Shown in pieces: positions 43,499 through 53,152 of a stretch of DNA of 64,000 nt. This DNA comes from an uncultured Lachnospiraceae bacterium (lineage in GTDB: Bacteria > Bacillota > Clostridia > Lachnospirales > Lachnospiraceae), in NCBI GenBank assembly GCA_934317005.1, contig CAKREB010000012.1:1-64000 (forward strand), read 5' to 3'. Under the pieces are notes generated by a model. It was given only the letters and a program-made list of their open reading frames with translations, ran no database searches and was not told the DNA's origin. Within the stretch, counting starts at the first letter, position 1; each line of letters opens with the position of its first letter. Both the position numbers and the translations under genes were made by a program.

Positions 43499-44197
43499 AT
43501 GACACAGAAGGAGATGCGGGAGCAGTTAGAAGAAATGGCAGAAAAAGGCTATCAAGAGTTTAGTGCCAGTCTGATTCCAGGGGTAAAAAACATGCTTGGA
43601 ATCAGACTTCCTAAGCTTCGGACGTTGGCAAAGGCTCTTGCAAAGGAAAATTGGGAATATTACCTTTCCTTTACGGAATTTGTCTATTTCGAGGAGGTTA
43701 TGTTGCAGGGAATGATCTTAGGGTATGCAAAAGCTCCGATTGATAAGATACTAAATAAAACAAAAAAATTTATTCCACGGATCGACAACTGGTCTGTCAA
43801 TGATTCTTTTTGTATGACATTCCAGATTGCCAAAAAGCATCCAAAAGAAGTGTGGGAATTTTTAAAACCATATCAGGACAGTCATCTTGAATTTGAGGTG
43901 CGTGTGGTAGCGGTGATGCTTATGTCGCATTATCTGGTGCCGGAGTATGTCGATGAGGTACTGTGTGTTCTTGGCAGATTGGATGTGACGAAGTATTATG
44001 CCAGTATGGCAGTGGCATGGGCATATGCGACAGCATGGGCAAAGTTTCCTAAAAAGACCAAAGCATATCTGGAAAAGCACCCGCCTGAGCGCATAACATA
44101 CCGCAGAATGCTGCAAAAATGTGTGGAATCCCGCCGCATTACTGAGGAAGATAAAGAGTGGATGCGGGAGGAGAGAAAAAGAATACTTGACAAATAG
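43499..44197 (+). CDS. DNA alkylation repair protein, AlkD-like
   Basis: A 232-residue all-helical HEAT-like protein behind AAGGAG. Typical segments are VKNMLGIRLPKLRTLAKA, FIPRIDNWSVNDSFC and VWEFLKPYQDS...EFEVRVVAVMLMSHYL. AlkD-type glycosylases remove bulky or cationic alkylated bases such as N7- and N3-alkylpurines without base flipping. Whether this member has glycosylase activity is not certain because the family is broad. The -35 element of the lon promoter lies in its last codons. Confidence 0.85.
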   Translation: MTQKEMREQLEEMAEKGYQEFSASLIPGVKNMLGIRLPKLRTLAKALAKENWEYYLSFTEFVYFEEVMLQGMILGYAKAPIDKILNKTKKFIPRIDNWSVNDSFCMTFQIAKKHPKEVWEFLKPYQDSHLEFEVRVVAVMLMSHYLVPEYVDEVLCVLGRLDVTKYYASMAVAWAYATAWAKFPKKTKAYLEKHPPERITYRRMLQKCVESRRITEEDKEWMREERKRILDK

Positions 44198-44248
44198 GCT
44201 TCCTTTTTTTAAAATACTGTTAGCACTCGATTAGGTGAAGTGCTAACA
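44187..44248 (+). promoter_or_regulatory. lon promoter with CIRCE-like HrcA operator
   Basis: TTGACA (44187-44192), a 17-base spacer and TAAAAT (44210-44215) precede an inverted repeat with perfect 10-base arms, TGTTAGCACT (44218-44227) and AGTGCTAACA (44239-44248), spaced by 11 bases. This is the CIRCE core TTAGCACTC-N9-GAGTGCTAA with one mismatch in the right half, placed over the start site. HrcA repression, relieved by heat or misfolded protein, is expected. Confidence 0.85.
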
Positions 44249-44368
44249 GTGTGGATTCTGCAAGTCTTATCATAAGAAAACAGCAGAATGATAGCAGATA
44301 AAAAGGCAATACAGGCAGAGGAAGGATGAAGTGTAATCGGCAGAGTATTGCAGAATGGAGGCAGCATC

Positions 44369-46738
44369 ATGTTAGTAATACCGGTATTTGATACCTTGAT
44401 TTTGTCAAATGTGCAGATTAATGTGCAGGAGGATGTGTTTTCTCAGGCAGAAATTGATAATATAAAGAATGAAGATGAATTTTTGATCGTTCCGATCAAA
44501 GAACAGAAAGAACGGGGAGAGCTGACGGTAGAAGATTTTTATCCGGTGGGAATTCTTGCAAAGGCAGTTTCTTCCGTAAGTCGTGATGGGAATGCGTTCT
44601 TTATTATGGATACACAGGAGCGCGTGAAAGTATTTGATATTACCTTTGAAGGGGAACGTGTGGAGGCTTCATACGAGCCTGCCGTTGACATTATAGATAT
44701 TTCAGAAAAAGAAGAGCAGGAACTTTTACAGGAGTTTAAGCAGTATGCGGAAGAAATGGTACAAAATCTTCCGGGTGGCATATGGATGCGCGGTCATATC
44801 CGCAGATGGAAGAACTTAAATGAAGCGGCTACCAGTATCGGCTCATATTTAGACATTGATGAAAATGAGCGTTTTACGATTATGGCAACGGATTCATTAA
44901 AGGAAAGAGATCATCTGATCTTAGAGGGAATCCGGCGTCTGGTAGGGGCAAAGTCGGTGCGCGATGAAGTAAATACCCGCATGACGCAGGAGCAGCAGGA
45001 TGCCTATAAGGTTATGGCAATCAAAAAGCAGATGTCAATTTTGGAAAATCAGTTAAATGAAATGGATAAGGACTTCTCTTCGGAAGAAGAAATGTTTGCC
45101 GCAAAGATTGAAAATGCCGGAATGCCGGAGGAGGCATACAAAGAGGCAAAGCGCGTGTTAAAGCGTTTTGCGATGGAAGGAAGTCAGGGGCATGAATATG
45201 GAACATTATATGATTACCTTGATTTTGTGACAACACTTTCTTGGAAGGATGGTAAGAAGCAGAAGATAGATATTGCGAAGGCAAGAAAGATTTTAGATCG
45301 TGATCACTATGGTCTTGATAAGGTGAAAAAGAGAGTCTTAGAGCAGATTGCGGTAACGGAGTTAAAGGGCAGACAGACGGGCTCGATCCTGCTGTTTGTT
45401 GGTGCACCCGGTACAGGAAAGACCAGTATGGGACACAGCATTGCCGAGGCAATGGGAAGAGAATATGTGCGCATCAGTCTTGGAGGTATTCGCGATGAGG
45501 CAGAAATCCGTGGTCATCGCAGAACATATGTCGGTGCAATGCCGGGACGTATCATGGAAGGAATTAAACGGTCACAGGTTAATAATCCAGTTGTAGTATT
45601 AGATGAGATTGATAAGATTACACAGGATTATCAGGGAGATCCGGCGAGCGCACTGTTAGAGGTGCTTGATCCGGAGCAGAACAGTTCTTTCGTGGATCAT
45701 TATCTGAATGTCCCATATGATCTGTCAAAGGTATTCTTTGTCTGTACGGCAAATACGACAGAAGGAATACCGGAGCCTTTACTTGACCGTATGGAAGTAA
45801 TCTCACTATCCGGATATACTCCGTTGGAAAAGTATCAGATCGGTAGAAAATATCTTTTGCCAAAGGCAATCGAGCAGGCAGGCTTAAAAAAGGGACAGGT
45901 GACATTGTCACAGGGCGCATTAAAGAAGATTATTGCGGATTATACAATGGAAGCCGGTGTGCGCGGACTTCGTAAGCAGTTAGATAAGGTGTGCCGTTAT
46001 GCCGCTGTAAAGATGCTAGAAGAGGGAATTATAGGCGTAGAAGATGATAAAAAAGAACAGGAAGCTTCTGATCAGAAGGATACTTCTAAGGATAAAAAGA
46101 AATCGGGTGCCGTACCAAAGTTTGCAGTGAAAGACGGTGAGCTTTCTGAAATATTAGGAAAGAAAGTAGCAAACCATGATCTTGCTTTGAAAAAGGCAGT
46201 TCCGGGTGTTGTGACCGGTCTTGCATGGACACAGGCAGGTGGCGAGATCCTCTTTATCGAGGCAGTCGAAACAGAGGGAGAGGGAAAGATTCAGCTGACC
46301 GGACAATTAGGTGATGTGATGAAGGAATCTGCTGAGCTAGCCTTTACATTGGCAAAGGCGCATCTTGCAGAATATATTGATGAAAACAACAGGCATGATG
46401 TCCATATTCATGTACCGGAAGGCGCTGTACCAAAAGATGGACCGTCAGCAGGTGTAACGATGTTTACGGCACTTACTTCTCTCATCTTAAAGAAGCCTGC
46501 AAAGAAAAAGCTTGCCATGACAGGTGAGATTTCGCTGCGGGGAGATGTATTACCGATTGGTGGACTTCCGGAAAAATTGATGGCAGCACAGAGAGCAGGG
46601 ATTCAGACAGTTTTGATTCCAGCGCAGAATGAAGAGGATTTAAAAGATGTTGCACAGGAGATTAAGGACAAACTGACAATCATACCGGTGGCAACGATAC
46701 AGGAAGTAGTAAAGGAAAGTCTTGGAGTGGAGATATAA
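44369..46738 (+). CDS. lon: ATP-dependent Lon protease
   Basis: A 789-residue LonA. ATG 44369 follows GGAGG by seven bases; a TTG at 44348 is upstream of that site. The N-terminal substrate-binding domain and coiled coil (ERDHLILEGI to MAIKKQMSILENQLNEMDKD) precede the AAA+ module (Walker A FVGAPGTGKTSMG; VVLDEIDKI) and the protease domain with the serine of PKDGPSAG and the lysine of GGLPEKLMAA. A lysine- and serine-rich insertion sits between AAA+ and protease domains (about 560-600). It degrades misfolded and regulatory proteins. A CIRCE site implies control with the heat-shock regulon rather than the CtsR regulon. Confidence 0.95.
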   Translation: MLVIPVFDTLILSNVQINVQEDVFSQAEIDNIKNEDEFLIVPIKEQKERGELTVEDFYPVGILAKAVSSVSRDGNAFFIMDTQERVKVFDITFEGERVEASYEPAVDIIDISEKEEQELLQEFKQYAEEMVQNLPGGIWMRGHIRRWKNLNEAATSIGSYLDIDENERFTIMATDSLKERDHLILEGIRRLVGAKSVRDEVNTRMTQEQQDAYKVMAIKKQMSILENQLNEMDKDFSSEEEMFAAKIENAGMPEEAYKEAKRVLKRFAMEGSQGHEYGTLYDYLDFVTTLSWKDGKKQKIDIAKARKILDRDHYGLDKVKKRVLEQIAVTELKGRQTGSILLFVGAPGTGKTSMGHSIAEAMGREYVRISLGGIRDEAEIRGHRRTYVGAMPGRIMEGIKRSQVNNPVVVLDEIDKITQDYQGDPASALLEVLDPEQNSSFVDHYLNVPYDLSKVFFVCTANTTEGIPEPLLDRMEVISLSGYTPLEKYQIGRKYLLPKAIEQAGLKKGQVTLSQGALKKIIADYTMEAGVRGLRKQLDKVCRYAAVKMLEEGIIGVEDDKKEQEASDQKDTSKDKKKSGAVPKFAVKDGELSEILGKKVANHDLALKKAVPGVVTGLAWTQAGGEILFIEAVETEGEGKIQLTGQLGDVMKESAELAFTLAKAHLAEYIDENNRHDVHIHVPEGAVPKDGPSAGVTMFTALTSLILKKPAKKKLAMTGEISLRGDVLPIGGLPEKLMAAQRAGIQTVLIPAQNEEDLKDVAQEIKDKLTIIPVATIQEVVKESLGVEI

Positions 46739-46769
46739 AAAGGGCACCGCAAACGCGGTGCCTTTTTAG
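46738..46769. terminator. Terminator between lon and ppk
   Basis: GGGCACCGC pairs with GCGGTGCC across an AAAC loop, with As before and five Ts after, so it can serve both converging transcripts. Confidence 0.9.
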
Positions 46770-46790
46770 AATTTTCATAAATTCAGCAAA

Positions 46791-49007
46791 CTATTCTTCG
46801 TCCTCTGTTTCGTGCATCAGAGGTTCAAAGGTGCGGGAAGAGTGTGTGGTATGTTTTTTGCTTTCGGCAACGGCAACTGCCTGCTCGCAGAAATACTGTT
46901 GTGAGTTTAAGCTGTTCTTACCACGTTTGTGCAGATGGAGATAAGAACCGTCCGGCTGCATGATGCGTGCCTTTACGTTATCACGAAGCTGGATATCCAA
47001 TATATCAATAACTTCCTGCTTCAACACAGAGTCTTCCACAGGAAACAGGATTTCTACACGTTTATCCAGATTACGAGGCATCCAGTCAGCACTTCCCATA
47101 TAGACCTCTTCAAAGCCGTTGTTATGGAAGTAATAGATACGGCTGTGCTCTAAGAAATCACCAACGATCGAACGTACACTGATATTTTCACTGATGCCCG
47201 GAATACCGACTTTTAGGCAGCAGATTCCGCGTACCACAAGCTCGATCTTTACACCGGCTGCAGAAGCTTCATAAAGAGCAGAAATAATCTCAGCATCACA
47301 AAGAGAATTCATTTTTGCCTTAATAAAAGCCTTTTTGCCTGCCTTTGCAAAATCCCGTTCTCTGTTGATCATCTGAATAAAACGGTCACGAAGCCAGATT
47401 GGAGCAACGATCAACTTGTTCCAGACAGCCGGCTCGGAATATCCGGAAAGCATGTTAAAGACAGCCGTAGCATCTTCGCCGATAGCTTTTTGCTGTGTCA
47501 AAAGTCCCATATCCGTATAAAGCTTTGCTGTGCTGTCATTATAGTTTCCAGTGCCCAGATGGACGTAACGGCGGATACCGTCTTCTTCCTTGCGGACGAC
47601 TAATGTAATCTTACTATGTGTCTTTAAACCAACCAGACCATAGATAACATGACAGCCGGCTTTTTCTAGCTTTCTTGCCCAGATAATATTGTTTTCCTCA
47701 TCAAATCGTGCCTTTAACTCAACTAAAACCGTTACCTGCTTTCCGTTTTCAGCGGCGGCGGCAAGAGAAGCAATGATAGGAGAGTTGCTGCTGACACGAT
47801 ATAAGGTCTGTTTGATCGCAAGAACATCCGGATCTTTTGCTGCCTGACGGACAAAGTCAACGACAGGATCAAAGGTTTCATATGGGTGATGAAGCAGCAC
47901 ATCGTGATCTCTGATCTGATCGAAGAGATGTTCGTCACCATTTAACCACTTTGCCGGCTGTGGTGTATATTTTTTGCTGCGCAGGTGTTCATAGCCTTCT
48001 AAGCCGGACATTTTCATTAAGAAGGTCAGATCAAGCGGCCCGTTGATCTTAAAGATATCCACTTCGTTAATGTGAAGCTCATCCTTTAAGGTCTGTAAGA
48101 GGTGTTCGTCAATTGATTCTTCTACTTCCAGTCGGATTGCTTCTCCCCATTGACGTTTTTTGAGCTGGCGTTCAATCTCAATCAGCAGATCAGCAGCTTC
48201 GTCCTCTTCAATCGTAAGATCGGCATTACGCATGATACGATATGGAAAGACAGAGAGTACCTCATAATTTAAAAATAATTTTTCAATATTCTTTTCGATG
48301 ATCTGTTCCAGTAAAATAAATGTTTTGTCATATTCATCACTGGAAGGAATCTCGACAAAGCGGGGAAGAACAGAAGGAACCTGAACGGTCGCAAAATCAA
48401 TATCTGTATTTTCCTTTTTCTTCTTTCCGGTATGTGACATGTATAATTCACGGAAGTGTCCCTTTTTCTCATCTGACTTTTCATGCAGCTTTGTCTGCAA
48501 CAAGGCACCGATATTTAAAGATTTGTTGCGAATCAGTGGAAATGGACGGGAAGAATCTACTGCCATCGGTGTCAACACCGGATATACCTCTGACTTAAAA
48601 TAGTTATCGACATATTGTGCCTGCTCATGGCTAAGCTCTTCATGGTGATCGATGATACAGATGCGTTCCTTTTTTAAGCTTGGAATCAGCATTTTGTTAT
48701 AGGTATCATACTGATCTTTTACTAATTTATGTGTCCTTTTGTTGATTTCTTCTAACTGCTTTTGTGGTGTCATACCGGCAATATCTTTTTTGGTATAATT
48801 TACCTGAACCATATCCTTTAGGGAAGCAACACGGATCATAAAAAACTCATCTAAGTTTGATGCGGTGATGCTTAAAAATTTAAGACGATCCAGCAAAGGA
48901 ATGGTTTTATCCTGTGCTTCCTCTAAAACACGATAGTTAAAAGAAATCCAACTAAGTTCTCTGTTATAAAAATATTCAGGTTTTGAATAAATGGATTTAT
49001 TTACCAT
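46791..49007 (-). CDS. ppk: Polyphosphate kinase 1
   Basis: A 738-residue enzyme on the minus strand. I chose ATG at 49007 because GAGGAT precedes it; a longer frame starts at 49058 without this. Family blocks are PEYFYNRELSWISFN at the N-terminus, RVSSNSPIIASLAAA, the YVHLGTGNYND histidine and the LEHSRIYYFHNNG histidine of the phospholipase-D-like domains. It polymerises ATP gamma-phosphate into inorganic polyphosphate. The exopolyphosphatase gene is 88 bases upstream in the same direction, giving a polyphosphate cycle. Confidence 0.94.
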   Translation of the reverse strand: MVNKSIYSKPEYFYNRELSWISFNYRVLEEAQDKTIPLLDRLKFLSITASNLDEFFMIRVASLKDMVQVNYTKKDIAGMTPQKQLEEINKRTHKLVKDQYDTYNKMLIPSLKKERICIIDHHEELSHEQAQYVDNYFKSEVYPVLTPMAVDSSRPFPLIRNKSLNIGALLQTKLHEKSDEKKGHFRELYMSHTGKKKKENTDIDFATVQVPSVLPRFVEIPSSDEYDKTFILLEQIIEKNIEKLFLNYEVLSVFPYRIMRNADLTIEEDEAADLLIEIERQLKKRQWGEAIRLEVEESIDEHLLQTLKDELHINEVDIFKINGPLDLTFLMKMSGLEGYEHLRSKKYTPQPAKWLNGDEHLFDQIRDHDVLLHHPYETFDPVVDFVRQAAKDPDVLAIKQTLYRVSSNSPIIASLAAAAENGKQVTVLVELKARFDEENNIIWARKLEKAGCHVIYGLVGLKTHSKITLVVRKEEDGIRRYVHLGTGNYNDSTAKLYTDMGLLTQQKAIGEDATAVFNMLSGYSEPAVWNKLIVAPIWLRDRFIQMINRERDFAKAGKKAFIKAKMNSLCDAEIISALYEASAAGVKIELVVRGICCLKVGIPGISENISVRSIVGDFLEHSRIYYFHNNGFEEVYMGSADWMPRNLDKRVEILFPVEDSVLKQEVIDILDIQLRDNVKARIMQPDGSYLHLHKRGKNSLNSQQYFCEQAVAVAESKKHTTHSSRTFEPLMHETEDEE

Positions 49008-49095
49008 AATAATCCTCATTTCTGCGCACGTTTTTTGCGTGTAACAAGTTTGTGTCAAGTGCGCGCAGACACAAATTCTGCATGTGAAAATTTGC

Positions 49096-50667
49096 TTAAA
49101 ATTCTTTTTTCTGTTTTAACAATGGCTGGATACCAAAGACTTCTTCAAAAAAGTCTGCGGAGTTTGCAAAAATTCCCTGCTCTAAGGTAATGTCATATAA
49201 GGTATGTCCTGTGATATACAGGGTGTTGTTACGGCATACTATTGTTACATTGCGGAATTTCTGACGATGACTGCGATCCATCGCATCTGCAAGTCGTAAG
49301 ATTGCATTTAACTTTGCGATTTTAATATAATCCTCTTTTTCAAATACATCGTCCATCTCGGCAAATTGAGGAAAATCTCCGGTAGTATAGCGGACGATGG
49401 CAGCAACGATCATGCGCTGCTTATGCGAAATGCCAATGATTTCGGTGGAGGTGACGATTTTATAAGAATTTTCACCTACCTCATTCAGATTAATAAAAGC
49501 TCCACAGTTATGAAGGATTGTTGCAATCTGAAGCAGAAGACGTTCCTGTCTTGTCAGATTGTTTTGTTTTTTCACGGTATCAAATATCTTTAAGGCAATC
49601 TGCTCTACCAGTCCGTTATGCTTCGGACTGCAGCAGTAGCGTGCCGCTATCTGACGGGATGCGGAAAGAATATCATCAGCGAAGCTGTGCGCCGGAATAA
49701 TATGCGCTTTTCTTTCTGCAAAATCAGCAGCCATACCGTCACATAGTGTAATACCGGAAAGCCACATCTGTTCTGCCTGTGTTTCTTCAAAAATATTATG
49801 ATAGATCATTGCCGTAGGCAGAAGAAGAGAGGCTTTATCCGGATTGATATTTAATTCTTTGCTTAATTCTTCCGGTTTTTGTGAACTGATCGCCTGATAA
49901 AACTCTTCGTACTGCGAGCGGTTTACGGAATCTTTTTTAGTGCCCTTTGCATCAAAAGGAATCAGTTTGCCAAAATGATGGGTAGAGAGGTATTTTACAA
50001 AGCTGGAAAGCTGATTACCAACGGCAATAATATTTTTAATCTTGATATCCTTTAGATAAAGCTGTGCAAACACATGGAGATCATGAAAAATATATTCATA
50101 AATTAAATTTTGATAATTATCAGTAGTATTGTACATATCCTGCAAAATCTCCTGAATACGGAGAGAGCCAAGCATGATATTCTGCGTTGCGATCAAAGCA
50201 TTTTTGTCAAAAAGGGAAAGCTGTATGCTGCCGCCACCGACATCTGCTAAAAGAGTTCCTTTCTGGATCAGTTTGTGAAAAGAATTTTGCGTCAAAGCGA
50301 TTGCCTTATAACAGAGATAGCGCTGTTCTGAATTGCTGAGTATCTTAATGAGAAAGCCGGTACGCTGTTTGATCTGATCTAAAACGATCAGATTGTTATC
50401 GGCTTCGCGCAGTGCACTGGTAGCAGTGATCATATAATCACGGACGCCGTATTCCTTCATTTTTAAAGAAAATCCATTTAAGATCTTACAAAGCTTTTCA
50501 ATGGAATGATAACTGATATGCTTGGTTGAATATGTTTCATAACCGAGCCGGGATGTATGGTGAACATGGTCTAATTGCTTTATGCCATTATGCTTAGAAA
50601 TTTCATAAATACGAAGTGTCGTTTCATGAGAACCGACATCGATAGCTGCAAATGTTGTGATTGCCAT
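49096..50667 (-). CDS. ppx: Ppx/GppA exopolyphosphatase with HD domain
   Basis: A 523-residue protein on the minus strand, started at 50667 where AAGGAAGGTGGG precedes the MAITTFAAIDVG N-terminus. The ASKHA-fold ATPase core shows AAIDVGSHETTLRIYE, ATSALREADN and LADVGGGSIQLSLF. A C-terminal HD domain of about 200 residues follows (AARYCCSPKHN, LLLQIATILHNCGAF). It removes terminal phosphate from polyphosphate or hydrolyses pppGpp. The gene is transcribed ahead of ppk. Confidence 0.9.
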   Translation of the reverse strand: MAITTFAAIDVGSHETTLRIYEISKHNGIKQLDHVHHTSRLGYETYSTKHISYHSIEKLCKILNGFSLKMKEYGVRDYMITATSALREADNNLIVLDQIKQRTGFLIKILSNSEQRYLCYKAIALTQNSFHKLIQKGTLLADVGGGSIQLSLFDKNALIATQNIMLGSLRIQEILQDMYNTTDNYQNLIYEYIFHDLHVFAQLYLKDIKIKNIIAVGNQLSSFVKYLSTHHFGKLIPFDAKGTKKDSVNRSQYEEFYQAISSQKPEELSKELNINPDKASLLLPTAMIYHNIFEETQAEQMWLSGITLCDGMAADFAERKAHIIPAHSFADDILSASRQIAARYCCSPKHNGLVEQIALKIFDTVKKQNNLTRQERLLLQIATILHNCGAFINLNEVGENSYKIVTSTEIIGISHKQRMIVAAIVRYTTGDFPQFAEMDDVFEKEDYIKIAKLNAILRLADAMDRSHRQKFRNVTIVCRNNTLYITGHTLYDITLEQGIFANSADFFEEVFGIQPLLKQKKEF

Positions 50668-51089
50668 AATAAATTTCCCACCTTCCTTTCGTATTTTTAT
50701 AGATCTTTTGATCCCAATTGGTGCTACGGATTGCACCATTGCCAAGAGCAATTCCTGCAATCCTGCTTTTGAACCTAGCATCATTATTATCATAATATTA
50801 CGACATTTGTCAGAAAAAAACCAGTATTTTTTAGTTATGTTTCACAAATTTTACATAGATTTTTCGCGCAATTCTTCTATATTTTACAGTGGTCACATTT
50901 TGAAGATATTTTTAAAATTTAAAACTGCGCAGACAGTGGCAATATTTAGAAAATATATGCTGTGATTCTCCATTTTTTGCGTATAATTTCGCGATAAATA
51001 TGGAATGAATATAATCGAGCAACTATTGAAAATAATTATAAAAGCAAAATACATGCAGTAAGGAGTGTGTGTAGAAAAGGGGGAATTTA
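50668..51089. other. Divergent intergenic region between ppx and eno
   Basis: This 422-base AT-rich stretch separates the divergent ppx-ppk operon from enolase. A TATAAT at 50982-50987 with no good -35 is the best candidate promoter for eno, giving a leader of about 95 bases. No riboswitch, gene or repeat is recognised. A ppx promoter must lie on the minus strand but no clear match was found. Confidence 0.5.
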
Positions 51090-52382
51090 ATGAGCATGTA
51101 TCAGATTCAGGACGTAATAGGAAGACAGATCATAGATTCCAGAGGAAATCCGACTGTGGAAGCAGAAGTAGTATTAAAATGCAGGATTAAGGGAACAGGA
51201 GCCTGTCCAAGCGGAGCTTCTACCGGTATTTATGAGGCACATGAGCTTCGGGATGGTGGAAGTGATTATCTGGGAAAAGGCGTGAAAAAGGCAGTGGAAA
51301 ATATAACTGGGGAAATTGCACCGGCACTGATCGGCATGGATGTTAGAGATTGCTATGCGATAGACCGTAAGATGTGTGAAATAGACGGTACATCGGATAA
51401 GAGTAAGCTTGGAGCAAATGCGATATTAGCTGTTTCAATCGCTGCAGCGTGTGCAGCCGCAAAGTGTCAGAATATGCCTTTGTACCGCTATTTGGGAGGA
51501 GTGAGCGCAACCGTTCTTCCGGTGCCAATGATGAATATTTTAAATGGTGGGGCGCATGCAACGAATACGGTAGATACACAGGAGTTTATGATCATGCCGG
51601 TAGGAGCCTGCTGCTTTTTAGAGGGAATGCGTCAGTGTTGTGAGGTGTATCATACGCTGCAAAGTATTTTGAAGAAGAAAAAGCTTGCGACTTCTGTTGG
51701 TGATGAGGGTGGCTTTGCACCGGATCTTGGAAGTGATGCAGAAACGATCGAGCTGATCTTGGAAGCTGTTGAGAGTGCCGGTTATGTGGCAGGAAAAGAT
51801 TTTGTGCTGGCGTTAGATGCTGCTGCCAGTGAGTGGAAGGGAAGTCATGCAGGAGAATATTGTTTGCCAAAGTCGAAGCAGACGCTGTCGACGCAGGAGC
51901 TGATCAGACATTGGAAGGAGCTGTGCAGACAGTACCCGATCGCTTCCATTGAAGATCCTTTGGACGAAGAGGACTGGGAAGGTTGGAAAACGATTACGGC
52001 AGAGCTGGGTCATAAAGTACAGTTAGTGGGGGATGATCTTTTTGTTACCAATACAAAACGTCTGCAAAAAGGAATCGATAGTGGCTGTGGAAATTCCATT
52101 TTGATCAAACTCAATCAGATTGGCACACTTTCTGAAACGATGGATGCGATTAAGTTAGCAAAAAAGAATGGGTATACGTCAATCATTTCGCATCGTTCTG
52201 GGGAAACGGAGGATACCACGATAGCAGATCTTTCCGTAGCGCTAAATGCCGGACAGATTAAAACCGGTGCGCCGTGCAGAAGTGAAAGAACAGCAAAGTA
52301 TAACAGGCTTCTTAAAATAGAAGAACAGCTTGGAAACGCAGCAATGTATTTAGGAATGAAAGCATTTCAGAATAAGCATTAA
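51090..52382 (+). CDS. eno: Enolase
   Basis: A 430-residue glycolytic enzyme converting 2-phosphoglycerate to phosphoenolpyruvate. Start ATG 51090 follows AAGGGGG. Landmarks include GRQIIDSRGNPTVEAEV, PSGASTGIYEAHELRDG, ASIEDPLDEEDW, LVGDDLFVTN, ILIKLNQIGT and SHRSGETEDT, which cover the metal ligands and the catalytic lysine and histidine. It appears to have its own promoter. PEP formed here feeds the pyruvate kinase at 15991. Confidence 0.95.
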   Translation: MSMYQIQDVIGRQIIDSRGNPTVEAEVVLKCRIKGTGACPSGASTGIYEAHELRDGGSDYLGKGVKKAVENITGEIAPALIGMDVRDCYAIDRKMCEIDGTSDKSKLGANAILAVSIAAACAAAKCQNMPLYRYLGGVSATVLPVPMMNILNGGAHATNTVDTQEFMIMPVGACCFLEGMRQCCEVYHTLQSILKKKKLATSVGDEGGFAPDLGSDAETIELILEAVESAGYVAGKDFVLALDAAASEWKGSHAGEYCLPKSKQTLSTQELIRHWKELCRQYPIASIEDPLDEEDWEGWKTITAELGHKVQLVGDDLFVTNTKRLQKGIDSGCGNSILIKLNQIGTLSETMDAIKLAKKNGYTSIISHRSGETEDTTIADLSVALNAGQIKTGAPCRSERTAKYNRLLKIEEQLGNAAMYLGMKAFQNKH

Positions 52383-52493
52383 AAACAGTTAAAAAACGAA
52401 AAGGGTATGTTGTGTAATTATCATGGACATGATACGATATGCAATGTGGTATATATCACAAAAAGCCTGAAAAAAGAAGTGAGGAAGAAACAA

Positions 52494-52973
52494 ATGAAAA
52501 GCATAGAAAAGTCTGTATTTATCGCACCAAGTGCAGATGTTCTTGGTGATGTTACGATGAAAGAGGATGCAAGTATCTGGTTTCATGCGACGGTGCGTGC
52601 AGATGCAGATTCCATTTATATCGGGAGAGGAAGCAACATACAGGATAACTGTGTCTTACACGTGGATCGTGGATATCCTGTAAGGATCGGAGAATACGTC
52701 ACGGTCGGGCATGGCGCGGTTGTACACGGATGTACGATCGGAGATCATTCTCTGATCGGCATGGGAGCTATCCTGCTAAATGGATGTAAGATTGGGAAAA
52801 ACTGTATTGTCGGTGCCGGCGCTTTAGTAACAGGTGGTATGGAGATCCCTGACGGTTCCGTTGTGCTTGGAAATCCGGGGAAAATAAAGCGTGGCATCCG
52901 CGAAGAAGAAATTACGCACAATATAGAAAATGCCAGATTATATATAGAGGAAGCAAAGACCTACCTGGGATAG
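52494..52973 (+). CDS. Gamma-class carbonic-anhydrase-like protein
   Basis: A 159-residue left-handed beta-helix protein. ATG 52494 is preceded by GAGGAAG; a much earlier in-frame start lacks a site. Hexapeptide repeats run through most of the length (VLGDVTMKEDASIW, NIQDNCVLHVD, VTVGHGAVVHGCTIG) and supply the usual zinc-ligand histidines. Relatives include YrdA/PaaY-type proteins, only some of which have carbonic anhydrase activity. A terminator follows. Confidence 0.85.
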   Translation: MKSIEKSVFIAPSADVLGDVTMKEDASIWFHATVRADADSIYIGRGSNIQDNCVLHVDRGYPVRIGEYVTVGHGAVVHGCTIGDHSLIGMGAILLNGCKIGKNCIVGAGALVTGGMEIPDGSVVLGNPGKIKRGIREEEITHNIENARLYIEEAKTYLG

Positions 52974-53010
52974 GGCAAAATATCAGATGACAATTAAAAA
53001 TATAAGAAAT

Positions 53011-53050
53011 AAAAGGCTGGTGCAGATAAAATGCATCAGTCTTTTATTTG
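53011..53050 (+). terminator. Terminator after the carbonic-anhydrase-like gene
   Basis: Arms 53011-53024 and 53032-53045 pair over 14 bases with two G-U pairs around a seven-base loop; the right arm ends in CTTTTATTT. Confidence 0.75.
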
Positions 53051-53152
53051 GCTGGAAAGCAATCTTTTGATTTGTCAGTTATTATTGCGGGAAGGTTCCC
53101 TCATATGGTAGAATGTGTGTTAGAAAAAGCACTTATGACAGGAGTGATAAGG

